A stretch of DNA of 64,000 nucleotides from Sulfuritalea sp. (lineage in GTDB: Bacteria; Pseudomonadota; Gammaproteobacteria; Burkholderiales; Rhodocyclaceae), in assembly GCA_016710465.1 (NCBI GenBank), contig JADJVS010000014.1, positions 992,001 to 1,056,000 of the forward strand, in the 5' to 3' direction. The notes under the pieces are model-generated. The model was not told where the DNA came from and did no database searches. It saw nothing but the letters and a program-made list of their open reading frames with translations. Made by a program: the position numbers and the translations under genes. Below are positions 30,857 through 42,318 of the stretch, in pieces (positions within the stretch are counted from its first letter, which is position 1; each line of letters opens with the position of its first letter).

Positions 30857-33414
30857 CACAGCCAGAGCATCATGCCCATCTCGAAGGGGTGGGTCAGCAA
30901 TTCGTGGGTCGGGTAGACGCGGATGCGGTATTCCATCTTGCCGCACTGGTCGGGCGTCAACTCGCGGGCGAACAGGTGTTCGCCGTTCTCCAGGGCGCGC
31001 TCGTGCCTCAGCGCATAGCGCCGCGCCCGTGCCGTGGTCGGTTCGCCGGGGCGGGTGAATACCATTTCCACGGCCAGGTCGCCCGGGGTCAGGCCGTCGA
31101 GCTGGACCGCGACCTCGAAGCGCATCGCCTCGCCATAGCGGATGCGCGGCGCCGCCTGGCCGAGGCGTCGTATGGCGATCTTCGGCCAGGCGGCGCGGAT
31201 GCGCGCCTTCCAGGCGGCGACATTGCGCGCACCGGCAAAGTCGGCGTTGGCGTAACGGCGCCATTGCTCCGCGGCGGGCGAGTAGAACTTCTCGGCGTAG
31301 TCGGTGAGCATGCGCTGCATGTTGAAGCGCGGCATGATCGAGGCGATCGAGGCCTTGGCCATGGCTACCCATTCGGGCGAGTAGCCGAGCGAGGTGCTGC
31401 GGTAGTACATCGGGATCACGCTGTCCTGCAGCAGCTCGTAGAGCGTGCGCGCCTCGTCGGCATCGCGCTCGGCCGGGTCGAGGCCTTCGGCGGCGGGCTT
31501 GATCGCCCAGCCGTTGTTGCCGTCGTAGCCCTCGCCCCACCAGCCGTCGAGCACCGAGAGGTTGATGGCGCCGTTGATCGCCGCCTTCATGCCCGAGGTG
31601 CCCGAGGCTTCCAGCGGGTAGATCGGGTTGTTGAGCCAGACATCGACCCCGGCCACCATGCGCCGCGCCAGGTGCAGGTCGTAGCCTTCGACCAGCAGCA
31701 GGCGGCCCTCGAACTCGCGCTTGCGCGACAGGTCGGCGATCTGGCGGATCAGTTCGCGGCCGGGCTCGTCGGCGGGATGGGCCTTGCCGGCGAAGATGAA
31801 CAATACCGGGCGCTGCGCGTCGGACAGTATCTCGCGCAGCCAGTCGAGGTTGTTGAACAGCAGCGTGGCGCGCTTGTAGGTGGCGAAACGGCGCGCGAAG
31901 CCGATGGTCAGCACCGTCGGGTTGTTCGGGTCGGCGCAGCGCAGGACGCGGTCGAGGTGGGCTTCCGAGCCCTGGTTGCGCAAATGCTGTGAGCGCACGC
32001 GGCTATGCACCAGATGCAGCAACTGCGCCTTGAGCGATTGGCGGATACTCCAGAATATCTGGTCGGGAATCTTGTTGACTCCGGCCCAGCAGGACTGGTC
32101 GGTAAGGCGGTGCTGCCAACCGAGGCCGAGGTGGCGGTCGAAGGTTTCGTACCAGTCGGTGGCGAGGAAGGTGGGCACGTGCACCGCGTTGGTGACATAG
32201 TCCATCGGGTTCTCGGCCGGGGTGACCTGCGGCCACATCTCGGCGCAGATCCTTGACGAAACGTCGCCGTGGATGCGCGAGACACCGTTGTGGAAGCGTG
32301 AGCCGCGCAAGGCCAGCGCCGTCATGTTGAATTCGCCGCCGCCGCCGCCAACGCGTCCCATGCCAAGCAGGCCTTCGCGGTCGAGGCCGTTCGCTGCGCA
32401 GAACTCGCCGAAGTAGTGCATCACCATGTCGTCGGCGAAATGGTCGTGCCCGGCGGGTACGGGCGTGTGCGTGGTAAACACGGTGTTGGCCGCGGCCGCT
32501 TCGAGGGCCGCGGCGAAAGGCATGCCGCGGCCGGTGACCAGTTCGCGGATGCGTTCCAGCACCAGGAAGGCGGCATGGCCTTCGTTGATGTGCCAGACGG
32601 TCGGCTGGAGCCCGAGCGCGGCCAGCGCGCGCACGCCACCGACGCCGAGCAGGATTTCCTGCTCGATGCGGGTGCGCCGGTCGCCACCATACAACTGGTG
32701 CGCAATCTTCCGGTCGGCTTCGCTGTTTTCCTCGAGTTGCGTGTCGAGCAGATACAGGCTGTTGTTGCCGACGCGGGCGCGCCATATCTTGGCCCAGACC
32801 GTGCGTCCCGGAAAGTCGACGCCGATGCGCAGTTCCTTTCCATCGGCGACGCGCATGGGCTCGATCGGCATGTCATCGAAGTCGTTGTCGCCGTAATGCG
32901 CGGTTTGCCGTCCCTCGCGGTCAATGCTTTGGCGGAAGTAGCCCTGGCGGTAGAGCAGGCCGACGGCAACGAAGGGCAGGCGCATGTCCGAGGCGCCCTT
33001 GCAGTGGTCGCCGGCGAGGATGCCGAGACCGCCGGAATAGATCGGCAGGCTTTCGTGGAAGCCGAACTCGGCACAGAAATAGGCGATCAGGTCGGCGGAT
33101 TGCAGGGGCGGCTTGCCGGGCAGCTCCTGCTTGTGCGCGGCATGGTAGGAGTCGTAGGCGGAAAGCACCCGGTTCATGGTGCCGAGGAAGACCGGGTCGT
33201 CGGCTGCTTCGTTGATGCGCTTCTGGTCGAGGCGCTTGAGGAAGGCCTTTGGGCTGTGGTGCACGGCGCGCCAGAGGCCGGCGGAGAGCCGGGCGAACAG
33301 CGACCGCGTCGGGCGGTCCCAGCTATACCAGAGGTTGTTGGCGAGTTCGTCGAGGCGCGCGAGGCGCGCGGGAATCTCTGGATTGACTTCGAGCTGGAAG
33401 CGGGTGCCGGGCAT
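30856..33414 (-). CDS. glgP: Glycogen/alpha-glucan phosphorylase
   Basis: 852 residues, the alpha-glucan phosphorylase type with an N-terminal DUF3417 region (LDELANNLWYSWDRPTRSLF). It releases glucose-1-phosphate from alpha-1,4-glucan. IYSGGLGILAGDHCKGASD, NEGHAAFLVLERIREL, TVFTTHTPVPAGHD and the PLP-region EASGTSGMKAAINGAIN followed by GWWGEGYDGNNGWAI are seen. It precedes pgi with one shared base and follows the GH57 glucanotransferase gene by 111 bp. Confidence 0.96.
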   Translation of the reverse strand: MPGTRFQLEVNPEIPARLARLDELANNLWYSWDRPTRSLFARLSAGLWRAVHHSPKAFLKRLDQKRINEAADDPVFLGTMNRVLSAYDSYHAAHKQELPGKPPLQSADLIAYFCAEFGFHESLPIYSGGLGILAGDHCKGASDMRLPFVAVGLLYRQGYFRQSIDREGRQTAHYGDNDFDDMPIEPMRVADGKELRIGVDFPGRTVWAKIWRARVGNNSLYLLDTQLEENSEADRKIAHQLYGGDRRTRIEQEILLGVGGVRALAALGLQPTVWHINEGHAAFLVLERIRELVTGRGMPFAAALEAAAANTVFTTHTPVPAGHDHFADDMVMHYFGEFCAANGLDREGLLGMGRVGGGGGEFNMTALALRGSRFHNGVSRIHGDVSSRICAEMWPQVTPAENPMDYVTNAVHVPTFLATDWYETFDRHLGLGWQHRLTDQSCWAGVNKIPDQIFWSIRQSLKAQLLHLVHSRVRSQHLRNQGSEAHLDRVLRCADPNNPTVLTIGFARRFATYKRATLLFNNLDWLREILSDAQRPVLFIFAGKAHPADEPGRELIRQIADLSRKREFEGRLLLVEGYDLHLARRMVAGVDVWLNNPIYPLEASGTSGMKAAINGAINLSVLDGWWGEGYDGNNGWAIKPAAEGLDPAERDADEARTLYELLQDSVIPMYYRSTSLGYSPEWVAMAKASIASIMPRFNMQRMLTDYAEKFYSPAAEQWRRYANADFAGARNVAAWKARIRAAWPKIAIRRLGQAAPRIRYGEAMRFEVAVQLDGLTPGDLAVEMVFTRPGEPTTARARRYALRHERALENGEHLFARELTPDQCGKMEYRIRVYPTHELLTHPFEMGMMLWL

Positions 33415-33525
33415 GATGATTACCGTTTCAATGGGGTTTCGCGCTCATGGAACGCCGAGCGCGGCAAGCCGACCAATCGCGCCTGCCCCGGGGGACGGGG
33501 ATTGTCCTTTTTGCGTCGCTGCATT

Positions 33526-35535
33526 TTACGATGCGGGGATCGCGCGCAGTGTGATGCGCTGCTCGCCGACGGCGGGCGACCAGGCGAGGGTGATGCAGAC
33601 CGCCTGCATGATTTTCTCGAAGCCGGCCTCGGACTGCGAGACCGTGCGATGCGGCGCGGCATCGACTTGCATCGGCTGGCTGGCCTCGATGCTCAGGGAG
33701 CCACGCAACTCGCTGTCTTCGAGCGTTAACCGCGTTGCGCCCTCAAGCCGCAATACCTCGCCAAAGCCCCCGGCGACGCTGCCGTCGGCCAGCACGTAGC
33801 GGCCGCCGTAGCCGTCGCAGCTCGGCATGGCGAGGTTGATTTCGGTTTCCAGCGAAGCGGGCGGCCTGGCGCCCTCGACGCGGAACACGACGGTCAGCGC
33901 ATCGCCCTCCAGCGCATAGCGCTTTTCGATCCGCCAGCCCTCGCCACCACCGACCCAGCGCCCCGGCTCCGCCCCCGGTACGTAAGTGGCGAGCGGCCGC
34001 AGCATGTCATTGACATCCACCATGGAGTCGACGAACATGCCGCGAGGGCGTTCGTCCGGATCGGCGTCGCCGTGCAGGATGGTGTGCAGGTAGGCAACGC
34101 GATCATGCGCCGAGGTGATGCCCGCCGCGCCGGTCGCCGCGCCCGGGGCCGCTTCGCCGAAATGGATCTTGGCGTGGTAGGCCTCTTCGTAGGCGCGCAG
34201 CGTGTCGCCGAAATTGTGCGCCAGCGGCAGGCTCGACAACTCGACCAGTGCCGCGTTGCCATCGTCGCGCACGTAGGCGTGGAGCCACTCGCTGCGGAAG
34301 GCTGTTTCGACATGGCCGTCGTGGTCGAGATCGCCCTGCTGCTGGCGCGGCCAGGGCGCCAGGTTCTCCAGGGCGGATTCGAGTCGCAGCAGGTTGTTCC
34401 AGATCGCGCGGCGCAGGTGCGGCAGGTAGAGGCCGCCAAACAGGCCGTGCCAGTAGGCGTCGTTGGCCTGCGCCCGATGCAGGTATTCCTGCAACTCGGC
34501 CGTGCGTTGTTCGGTCGGCAACGCCGCGAGGCGCCGCGAGGCGCCGAGCATGCGCTTGTGCATCCAGTTGGCCTCGGGGTAGCGTGACATGAAGTTGCGC
34601 CAGATGCCGCCGCGCAGGAAGGGCTTGTGCGCCTCGAAGCGCCCCCCCGCCTTTTCGGCCTCGACCAGGGCGTGGAATTCGCGCGCGCGCTGGGCGGGCA
34701 AGGTCCATTCGTTCATTTCGATGTAGGACGTGGTCGGCAGATAGACGATGCCGCGCGTGCGCTCGCGGGCGTGGTACTCGGCATAGGTCTCGGTGCGAAT
34801 CAGCTTCGAGGCCAGCACGCCCTCGACAAACCGCGTAAGCCAGCCTTTTTCGAACACCCACTCGTAGGTCTCGGGCCAGATGCCGAACTTTTCGATGTCG
34901 TCGAAATAGATCGCGGCGCGACGTCCCTGTCGCGCCAGGTCCTCAAGCCAGGCCACGGCTTCGTCCGCCGGCGAAAACGGCAGCCGGTAGCGCGCGCCCT
35001 CGGAGATGGGGAACAGGTCGAGCCGGCGGCCGTCCTCGTCGGTCGAGAAAAAGCTGTCGAGGCGCGCCTGGTCCTCCCCGGCGCAGAGGAAGTGGTAGTC
35101 GTCGACCGCGACGTAGCGGATGCCGGTGGCGACCAGCGAGGTCACTACCGAGGACTCCCAGACCCGCTCGGTGAGCCAGGCGCCGCTGGGACGCATGCCG
35201 AAACGGCGCTCGATCTTGTCCGAGAGCGTGGCGATCTGCGTCACCCGGTCGCGATGCGGTATCGCCGCCAGGACCGGCTCGCAATCGCCGGAGCCGAACC
35301 ACTCCACTTGCCCCCTGTGGGTCATCGCCGCCAGGCGCGCCATGTCGTCGGGAAAGCGTTCGAACAGCACATCGAGCAGCCAGCCCGAAAAGTGCACGCT
35401 GAAACGGAACTCCGGGTAGCGCTCCATGACGCGCAGGAACATGCCGTAACTGCGGACATGGGCGTCGTCGATGACGGCGGGAAAGTTGCCGACAGGCTGG
35501 TGGGCGTGAACCCCGAACAAAAGGCTGATGGTCAT
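33526..35535 (-). CDS. GH57 family 4-alpha-glucanotransferase/alpha-amylase
   Basis: 669 residues from ATG 35535 (MTISLLFGVHAHQPVG), very close in size to the Thermococcus litoralis 4-alpha-glucanotransferase. The catalytic nucleophile is in WLTERVWESS at residue 123, the same number as in that enzyme, and the acid/base Asp is in YFDDIEKFGIWPE (about 212-213). The C-terminal half is a DUF1926-type beta domain (PLATYVPG, YALEGDALTVVFRVEG). It would rearrange or trim maltodextrins released from glycogen. It lies 7 bp after another GH57 gene. Confidence 0.92.
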   Translation of the reverse strand: MTISLLFGVHAHQPVGNFPAVIDDAHVRSYGMFLRVMERYPEFRFSVHFSGWLLDVLFERFPDDMARLAAMTHRGQVEWFGSGDCEPVLAAIPHRDRVTQIATLSDKIERRFGMRPSGAWLTERVWESSVVTSLVATGIRYVAVDDYHFLCAGEDQARLDSFFSTDEDGRRLDLFPISEGARYRLPFSPADEAVAWLEDLARQGRRAAIYFDDIEKFGIWPETYEWVFEKGWLTRFVEGVLASKLIRTETYAEYHARERTRGIVYLPTTSYIEMNEWTLPAQRAREFHALVEAEKAGGRFEAHKPFLRGGIWRNFMSRYPEANWMHKRMLGASRRLAALPTEQRTAELQEYLHRAQANDAYWHGLFGGLYLPHLRRAIWNNLLRLESALENLAPWPRQQQGDLDHDGHVETAFRSEWLHAYVRDDGNAALVELSSLPLAHNFGDTLRAYEEAYHAKIHFGEAAPGAATGAAGITSAHDRVAYLHTILHGDADPDERPRGMFVDSMVDVNDMLRPLATYVPGAEPGRWVGGGEGWRIEKRYALEGDALTVVFRVEGARPPASLETEINLAMPSCDGYGGRYVLADGSVAGGFGEVLRLEGATRLTLEDSELRGSLSIEASQPMQVDAAPHRTVSQSEAGFEKIMQAVCITLAWSPAVGEQRITLRAIPAS

Positions 35536-35542
35536 GAGAGAT

Positions 35543-37249
35543 TCAGGATTGGGAAGCAGTGACGCGCCGCATCGAGCCGCCGCTGGCGGTCTCGGATCCG
35601 GCGCAGATGGGATGGGCCAGGCTGGCTGGCGGCTCAAGTTGCAGCAGGCGATAGAGTCGTTCCAGGTTGCGCCGGTAGAGGCTGTCAAAGCTGGTGACCG
35701 CGGCGGCGGGATTGTAGTCGCCGAACCACCAGAACCAGTCGGAACTTTCGCAAATCGCCAACTGGGATTCCACCTCGGCGACCTGCGCGGCGGTCAGGCG
35801 GCCGCTGGCGAGGACGCGGTCGCAACTTTGCTTGGCCTCGCACAGCAAGTCCCAGCCCCGATTTTTCGCCTCGTCGCCGATCCAGGTGGATAGCGTGCCG
35901 TAGACCCAACTGCCGGCCGTGAGGCGGGGCAACACGACCGGGCGCGGAGGCTCGGCGCGGGCAAGCAGTTCGGCATAGGTGGTGGTGCGGATGTCGGGAT
36001 GGGCCGCGAGCAAACCGTAAAGGTCGTCGAAAAAATAGTATCCGTTGTAAGGGAAGTGCTCCCAGGCATTTTCGCCGTCGAGGATAATGCTGACCACCGG
36101 GTGCTCCTCGGGCCCGGCTGCGGCGAGCATTGCCTCGAGTTGCTTGACCAGGTGCAGGGCGGCGTCGCGCCCGTGCCACTTGGCATAGTCGAAGCCGATC
36201 AGGTCGGACAGCCGTTCGTCGCGGAAAAACAGGGTCAGCCCCGGCGCCTGCTCCATGCGCCAAGGATGATAGGCGGCGCGTGCATCACTGATGCCGCTGG
36301 CCTCCAGGCTGTTCCGCAGGACGCCTTCGCCACTGGCGATCCAGCGGCAGTCGGCTGACGCGAGGTGCTTGACGAATTCCTCCGATACGGCGCCTTCGGC
36401 AGGCCACATGCCGACCGGCGGCGCGCCGAAATGGCGGGCGTGGCTGGCCCTGGCGGCGTCGATGTGGGCCTGCACGCGAGTTCGCCCGCCGGGGTAGGCG
36501 GCGGCAAAGGGTAGCGGGGCATCGGGGATGGATTCGCGCGCAACCCGGAAATCGAGGAGCAGCGGCGAAAGGGGATGGGTTTGGGGTGTCGATGACAGTT
36601 CGACCTGGCCGCGATCGGCCAGCGCCTTCCAGCGCGGGATCAAGCCGCTGATCAGTTCGCCGATGCTGGCAAGCAACTGGCGCCGGTCATCGTAGGCATA
36701 GCCTTCGCCCTGGCTCATCAGGTTGGCGATCAGCGGATTGCGCCGGCGTTCGGTTTCGCCGGTCCAGGCCAGGTGGTACCAGGTGACGAGGTCGGAAAAA
36801 TAGTCGCGCGAAAGATAGCGGTAGGCGCTTTCGCCCTGCGCCGACAGCATCTGGTAGAGATCGTGCAGGGACTGGTAGTGGGGGAAAGGCGCCAGCATCG
36901 TGACGTGGTTGCTGCGAAAGCAGGTGTCCAGCAGCAGGCGGCGCTCGCCTTGCGAAATCGCGCCCAGGTCGGGCGTCGCCAACATGCGCAACAAGGGGTC
37001 GCGGAAGCGACCGGTGGCGAACTGCCGCACATAGTCGTCGATCTGGTCGAGCAGCACCGGCACCATGTTCACCACGCAGCGGATCTTCGGATGGCGCTCC
37101 AGGTGCGCGGCCATGTCGACATAGTCCTTGATGGCGTGCAGGTACACCCAGGGCAGCATGAACTCGCCTTCTCCCGTGGTACCGCCGTGATCGCGGTAAT
37201 CCGGCTGGTGCATGTGCCAGAGGAAGACGAGGTCGAGGGATTTCATCAT
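35543..37249 (-). CDS. GH57 family glycoside hydrolase (alpha-amylase type)
   Basis: 568 residues, starting MMKSLDLVFLWHMHQPDYRD, a classic GH57 opening. HPKIRCVVNMVPVLLDQIDD is conserved, MWPAEGAVSEEF carries the nucleophile Glu, and IILDGENAWEHFPYNG the catalytic Asp. The C-terminal ESSDWFWWFGDYNPA motif is typical of the amylopullulanase-related GH57 branch. No signal peptide, so it works on intracellular glucan. First of two adjacent GH57 genes; it follows glgC after 180 bp containing a GC hairpin. Confidence 0.92.
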   Translation of the reverse strand: MMKSLDLVFLWHMHQPDYRDHGGTTGEGEFMLPWVYLHAIKDYVDMAAHLERHPKIRCVVNMVPVLLDQIDDYVRQFATGRFRDPLLRMLATPDLGAISQGERRLLLDTCFRSNHVTMLAPFPHYQSLHDLYQMLSAQGESAYRYLSRDYFSDLVTWYHLAWTGETERRRNPLIANLMSQGEGYAYDDRRQLLASIGELISGLIPRWKALADRGQVELSSTPQTHPLSPLLLDFRVARESIPDAPLPFAAAYPGGRTRVQAHIDAARASHARHFGAPPVGMWPAEGAVSEEFVKHLASADCRWIASGEGVLRNSLEASGISDARAAYHPWRMEQAPGLTLFFRDERLSDLIGFDYAKWHGRDAALHLVKQLEAMLAAAGPEEHPVVSIILDGENAWEHFPYNGYYFFDDLYGLLAAHPDIRTTTYAELLARAEPPRPVVLPRLTAGSWVYGTLSTWIGDEAKNRGWDLLCEAKQSCDRVLASGRLTAAQVAEVESQLAICESSDWFWWFGDYNPAAAVTSFDSLYRRNLERLYRLLQLEPPASLAHPICAGSETASGGSMRRVTASQS

Positions 37250-37313
37250 CGGGGGCAGCGCCGAGGGACGTGGTAACCATTCATGATATCGAGCGCAGCG
37301 AGCCTAGCAATAG

Positions 37314-37333
37314 CCTCCCCCGTGAGGGGGGGG
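37314..37333. other. GC hairpin between glgC and the GH57 genes
   Basis: CCTCCCCC-GTGA-GGGGGGGG in the 180-bp gap. It may be a partial terminator or mRNA-stabilising hairpin within the glycogen unit; no T tract. Confidence 0.4.
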
Positions 37334-37429
37334 ACGGGAGGGGGCGGGCCCATTTGCCAGCTCGATGCATTACGACTTCGAGGCAGGCAATGACAGGGGA
37401 TGGGTCATCGAAGTCATGAGCGTGGAAAG

Positions 37430-38689
37430 TCACCGAATATGATGGGCCTGCTGGCCCAGCATTTCCGGCGTCACCAGAGTGATGCCGTTCTCGCTGACGT
37501 GAAAACGCTGGCGGTCGGCCGCGAGGTCATAGCCGATGCTCATGCCCTCGGGCACGCGGCAGTGCTTGTCCATCACCACGCGGCGCAGCCGCGCGCGACG
37601 CCCGATGTCGACGTCAGGCAGGATCACCGAGTCCTCGATCGACGCATAGCTATGCACATGGACGCGCGAGAACAGCAGCGAGTTGCGTACCGTGGCGCCG
37701 CTGATGATGTCGCCGCCCGATACCAGCGAATCCACCGCCATGCCGCGGCGGCCTTCGTCGTCAAAGACGAACTTGGCCGGCGGCAACTGTTCCTGGTGGG
37801 TCCAGATCGGCCAGTCGTCGTCGTAGAGGTTGAGTTCGGGCGTGACCTTGGTCAGCTCCATGTTGGCTTCCCAGTAGGCGTCGATGGTGCCGGCGTCGCG
37901 CCAATACGGGATCGCGGAATCGTCCATGCCGACGCAGGAATCGGCGAAGTCGTGGGCGAAAAGGCGGTAGCGGGGGACGCAATGCGGAATCACGTCCTTG
38001 CCGAAGTCGTGCGAGGAACGAGGGTCGTCGTGGTCGCGGATCAGTTGCTCGTAGAGGAATTCGGCATTGAACACGTACACGCCCATGCTGGCCAGCGAGC
38101 GGTCGGGGCGCCCCGGAATGCAGGGCGGGTCCTTGGGCTTTTCGACGAAGTTGACGATGCGCCGCTGCTCGTCGGTATGCATCACGCCGAAGCCGCTGGC
38201 CTCGGCGATCGGTACATCGATGCAGGCGACGCTGAGGTCGGCGGAGTGGGAGACATGCTGTTCCAGCATGCGGCCATAGTCCATCTTGTAGACATGGTCG
38301 CCGGAGAGCACCAGCACGTGCTTGGGGCGATTGCGCCGGATCAGGTCGAGGTTCTGGAACACCGCGTCGGCCGTGCCCTGGTACCAGTCCTCGCCGACCT
38401 GCTGCTGCGCCGGCAGGATATCGATGAACTCATGGAAGCGGCCGTCGAGGAAGCTCCAGCCGCGCTGCAGGTGCTGGATCAGACTCTGCGCCTTGTACTG
38501 GGTGGCAACGCCGATGCGGCGGATTCCGGAGTTCACGCAGTTCGAGAGCGTGAAGTCGATGATGCGGAACTTGCCGCCAAAAGGCACGGCAGGCTTTGAG
38601 CGCCAGTCGGTGAGCTGCATCAGGCGGCTGCCGCGGCCGCCGGCCAGGATGATGGCGAAGGCATTCTGGGTCGGGACATTGGTGCTCAT
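37430..38689 (-). CDS. glgC: Glucose-1-phosphate adenylyltransferase
   Basis: 419 residues. It makes ADP-glucose, the committed step of glycogen synthesis. The N-terminal AIILAGGRGSRLMQLTDWRS, KPAVPFGGKFRIIDFTLSN, the GTADAVFQN loop and VLSGDHVYKMDYG are the nucleotidyltransferase core. FVEKPKDPP and the left-handed helix C-terminus (SGATVRNSLLFSRVHVHSYA) follow. Allosteric control by glycolytic intermediates and AMP is known for the family. It diverges from glgB with a 126-bp shared promoter region. Confidence 0.97.
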   Translation of the reverse strand: MSTNVPTQNAFAIILAGGRGSRLMQLTDWRSKPAVPFGGKFRIIDFTLSNCVNSGIRRIGVATQYKAQSLIQHLQRGWSFLDGRFHEFIDILPAQQQVGEDWYQGTADAVFQNLDLIRRNRPKHVLVLSGDHVYKMDYGRMLEQHVSHSADLSVACIDVPIAEASGFGVMHTDEQRRIVNFVEKPKDPPCIPGRPDRSLASMGVYVFNAEFLYEQLIRDHDDPRSSHDFGKDVIPHCVPRYRLFAHDFADSCVGMDDSAIPYWRDAGTIDAYWEANMELTKVTPELNLYDDDWPIWTHQEQLPPAKFVFDDEGRRGMAVDSLVSGGDIISGATVRNSLLFSRVHVHSYASIEDSVILPDVDIGRRARLRRVVMDKHCRVPEGMSIGYDLAADRQRFHVSENGITLVTPEMLGQQAHHIR

Positions 38690-38815
38690 GCCGGCACCCT
38701 TGCCATTGACAGATCTGCCTTGACATCACCGCCGCGCGATTCAGTGCTTGAAACCATGGTCAATCCTCCCTTGCGGCTACAATCCGCACGATAGCAAACC
38801 TTTCAATAAATTCCC

Positions 38816-40981
<2,166 letters not shown>

Positions 40982-41305
40982 TCAAGCAGCGGGCGGCAGC
41001 CCGAGCCGGCCTTCGCGCAACAAGCGGTCGATTTCCGCCTCGGCATCGATCCAGTCCTGCAGGGGATCGCCCGGTGCAAATCCGCGACGCGCGGCGATGT
41101 AATACGCCGCCACCTCAATGTAATTGCGCCGCTGCTCTTGCGGTATCGCCGCAGGCTTTGATTTCCGGGCCCGCGTTGGCTTGGCCGCGACGGCTGTCTT
41201 CGGCTTGGTCGCGACCTTGGGTACGGCCACCTTTTTCGGTGCTACCGCCGATTTGACGGCGCGTTTGCCGGTGCTGCTCTTTGTTTGCTTTTTGACGTCT
41301 GCCAT
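40982..41305 (-). CDS. DUF2934 protein with lysine/alanine-rich N-terminus
   Basis: 107 residues. Residues 1-55 are a basic, low-complexity Lys/Ala/Pro/Val tract like histone H1-type tails. Residues about 58-100 (RRNYIEVAAYYIAARRGFAP then DPLQDWIDAEAEIDRLL) are the DUF2934 domain. The tail may bind nucleic acid, and the domain function is unknown. It often accompanies glycogen or stress genes in betaproteobacteria. Its stop directly abuts that of glgB. Confidence 0.85.
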   Translation of the reverse strand: MADVKKQTKSSTGKRAVKSAVAPKKVAVPKVATKPKTAVAAKPTRARKSKPAAIPQEQRRNYIEVAAYYIAARRGFAPGDPLQDWIDAEAEIDRLLREGRLGLPPAA

Positions 41306-41388
41306 GGGCTCCTCCCGATAGTGTTTTCAAGCCCTCCACGGCAATGGTGCGCCTGCCGTATGACAGAATATTGACAAGGGTCAAGAAG

Positions 41389-42318
41389 TCATGCGACTCC
41401 CAAGCTCAAGGCCCCGCGCAATCCCAGCAGCGGGTCGTCGACGACGTGGATCGGCATGCGGGCGGCGATTGCCGCATGCTCGGCCTTGGCGTTGAAGGCG
41501 GACAGGAAGGCGCCATCGCGCAGTCGATCAAGCAACTTGCCGGCGATGCCGCCGGCGAGGTAGACGCCGCCACGCGCCAGGCAGGCCAGCGCCATGTCGC
41601 CGGCAAATGCGCCGTAAGTGGCCAGGAATAGTTCCAGCGCGCGGTCGGCTTCGCCGCCCGGTGCCGCCATTGCGCGGTCCGCGATCTGCTCGGGCGGCAA
41701 GCTGGTCCCGGCAAGGAATTCGTGAATCGCCGAAATCCCCGGACCGGAGACCACGCGTTCCCAAGTCACCCGGCCATGGCGCCGACGCAGGAATTCCCAC
41801 AACGCGGCCTGTGGTTCGTCGGCCGGGGCAAAAGCGACGTGCCCGCCCTCGCCGGCGACGCAACGCCAGCCTTTGCCTTCGGGCAGCACGATGGCCATGC
41901 CCAGGCCGGTGCCGGCACCGATTACCAGGCGCGGTGCGCCGGCCAGTGGTTCACCCGCCTGCAGCGTGACCAGGCGCGCGGCGGACGTGCCAACCGCGCC
42001 GACGGCGGCGGCGGCGAAGTCGTTGACCAGGCGCGGGGGCGGCAGGCCGAACCGTCGCGCCAGATCAGGCGCATCAATGGTCCAGGGCAGGTTGGTCAGG
42101 CGTGCCGAGGCGCCGTCATCGGCAATCGGACCGGCCAGCGCCAGGCAGCCGCCGGCGATGTGCGTCGAGCCGGTATTGGTTTCGGCCAGGAAGGCAGCCA
42201 GCACGGCCGCGAAATCCGGAAAGTCGGCGTTGGCGTAACGGCGATCGACAATCAATTGCCCGTCGCGCGCCAGCCCGAGGAGGGTCTTGGTGCCGCCAAT
42301 GTCCCCGCAAAGAATCAC
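41389..42318 (-). CDS. glk: Glucokinase
   Basis: 309 residues with a GTG start (42318-42316) that overlaps the thyA stop as GTGA, so it is probably translated by coupling. The ATP site reads ILCGDIGGTKTLLGLARDG. VNDFAAAAVG, VIGAGTGLGMAIVLPEG, CVAGEGGHVAFAPAD and VYLAGGIAGKLLDRLRDG are those of the bacterial Glk family. It phosphorylates glucose freed by glycogen-degrading enzymes nearby. Confidence 0.93.
   Translation of the reverse strand: MILCGDIGGTKTLLGLARDGQLIVDRRYANADFPDFAAVLAAFLAETNTGSTHIAGGCLALAGPIADDGASARLTNLPWTIDAPDLARRFGLPPPRLVNDFAAAAVGAVGTSAARLVTLQAGEPLAGAPRLVIGAGTGLGMAIVLPEGKGWRCVAGEGGHVAFAPADEPQAALWEFLRRRHGRVTWERVVSGPGISAIHEFLAGTSLPPEQIADRAMAAPGGEADRALELFLATYGAFAGDMALACLARGGVYLAGGIAGKLLDRLRDGAFLSAFNAKAEHAAIAARMPIHVVDDPLLGLRGALSLGVA

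Noticed and set aside
38690..38815. A divergent sigma70 promoter between glgC and glgB
   Set aside because: TTGACA and TACAAT words are present but not at a 16-18 bp spacing with each other, so no promoter was assigned.
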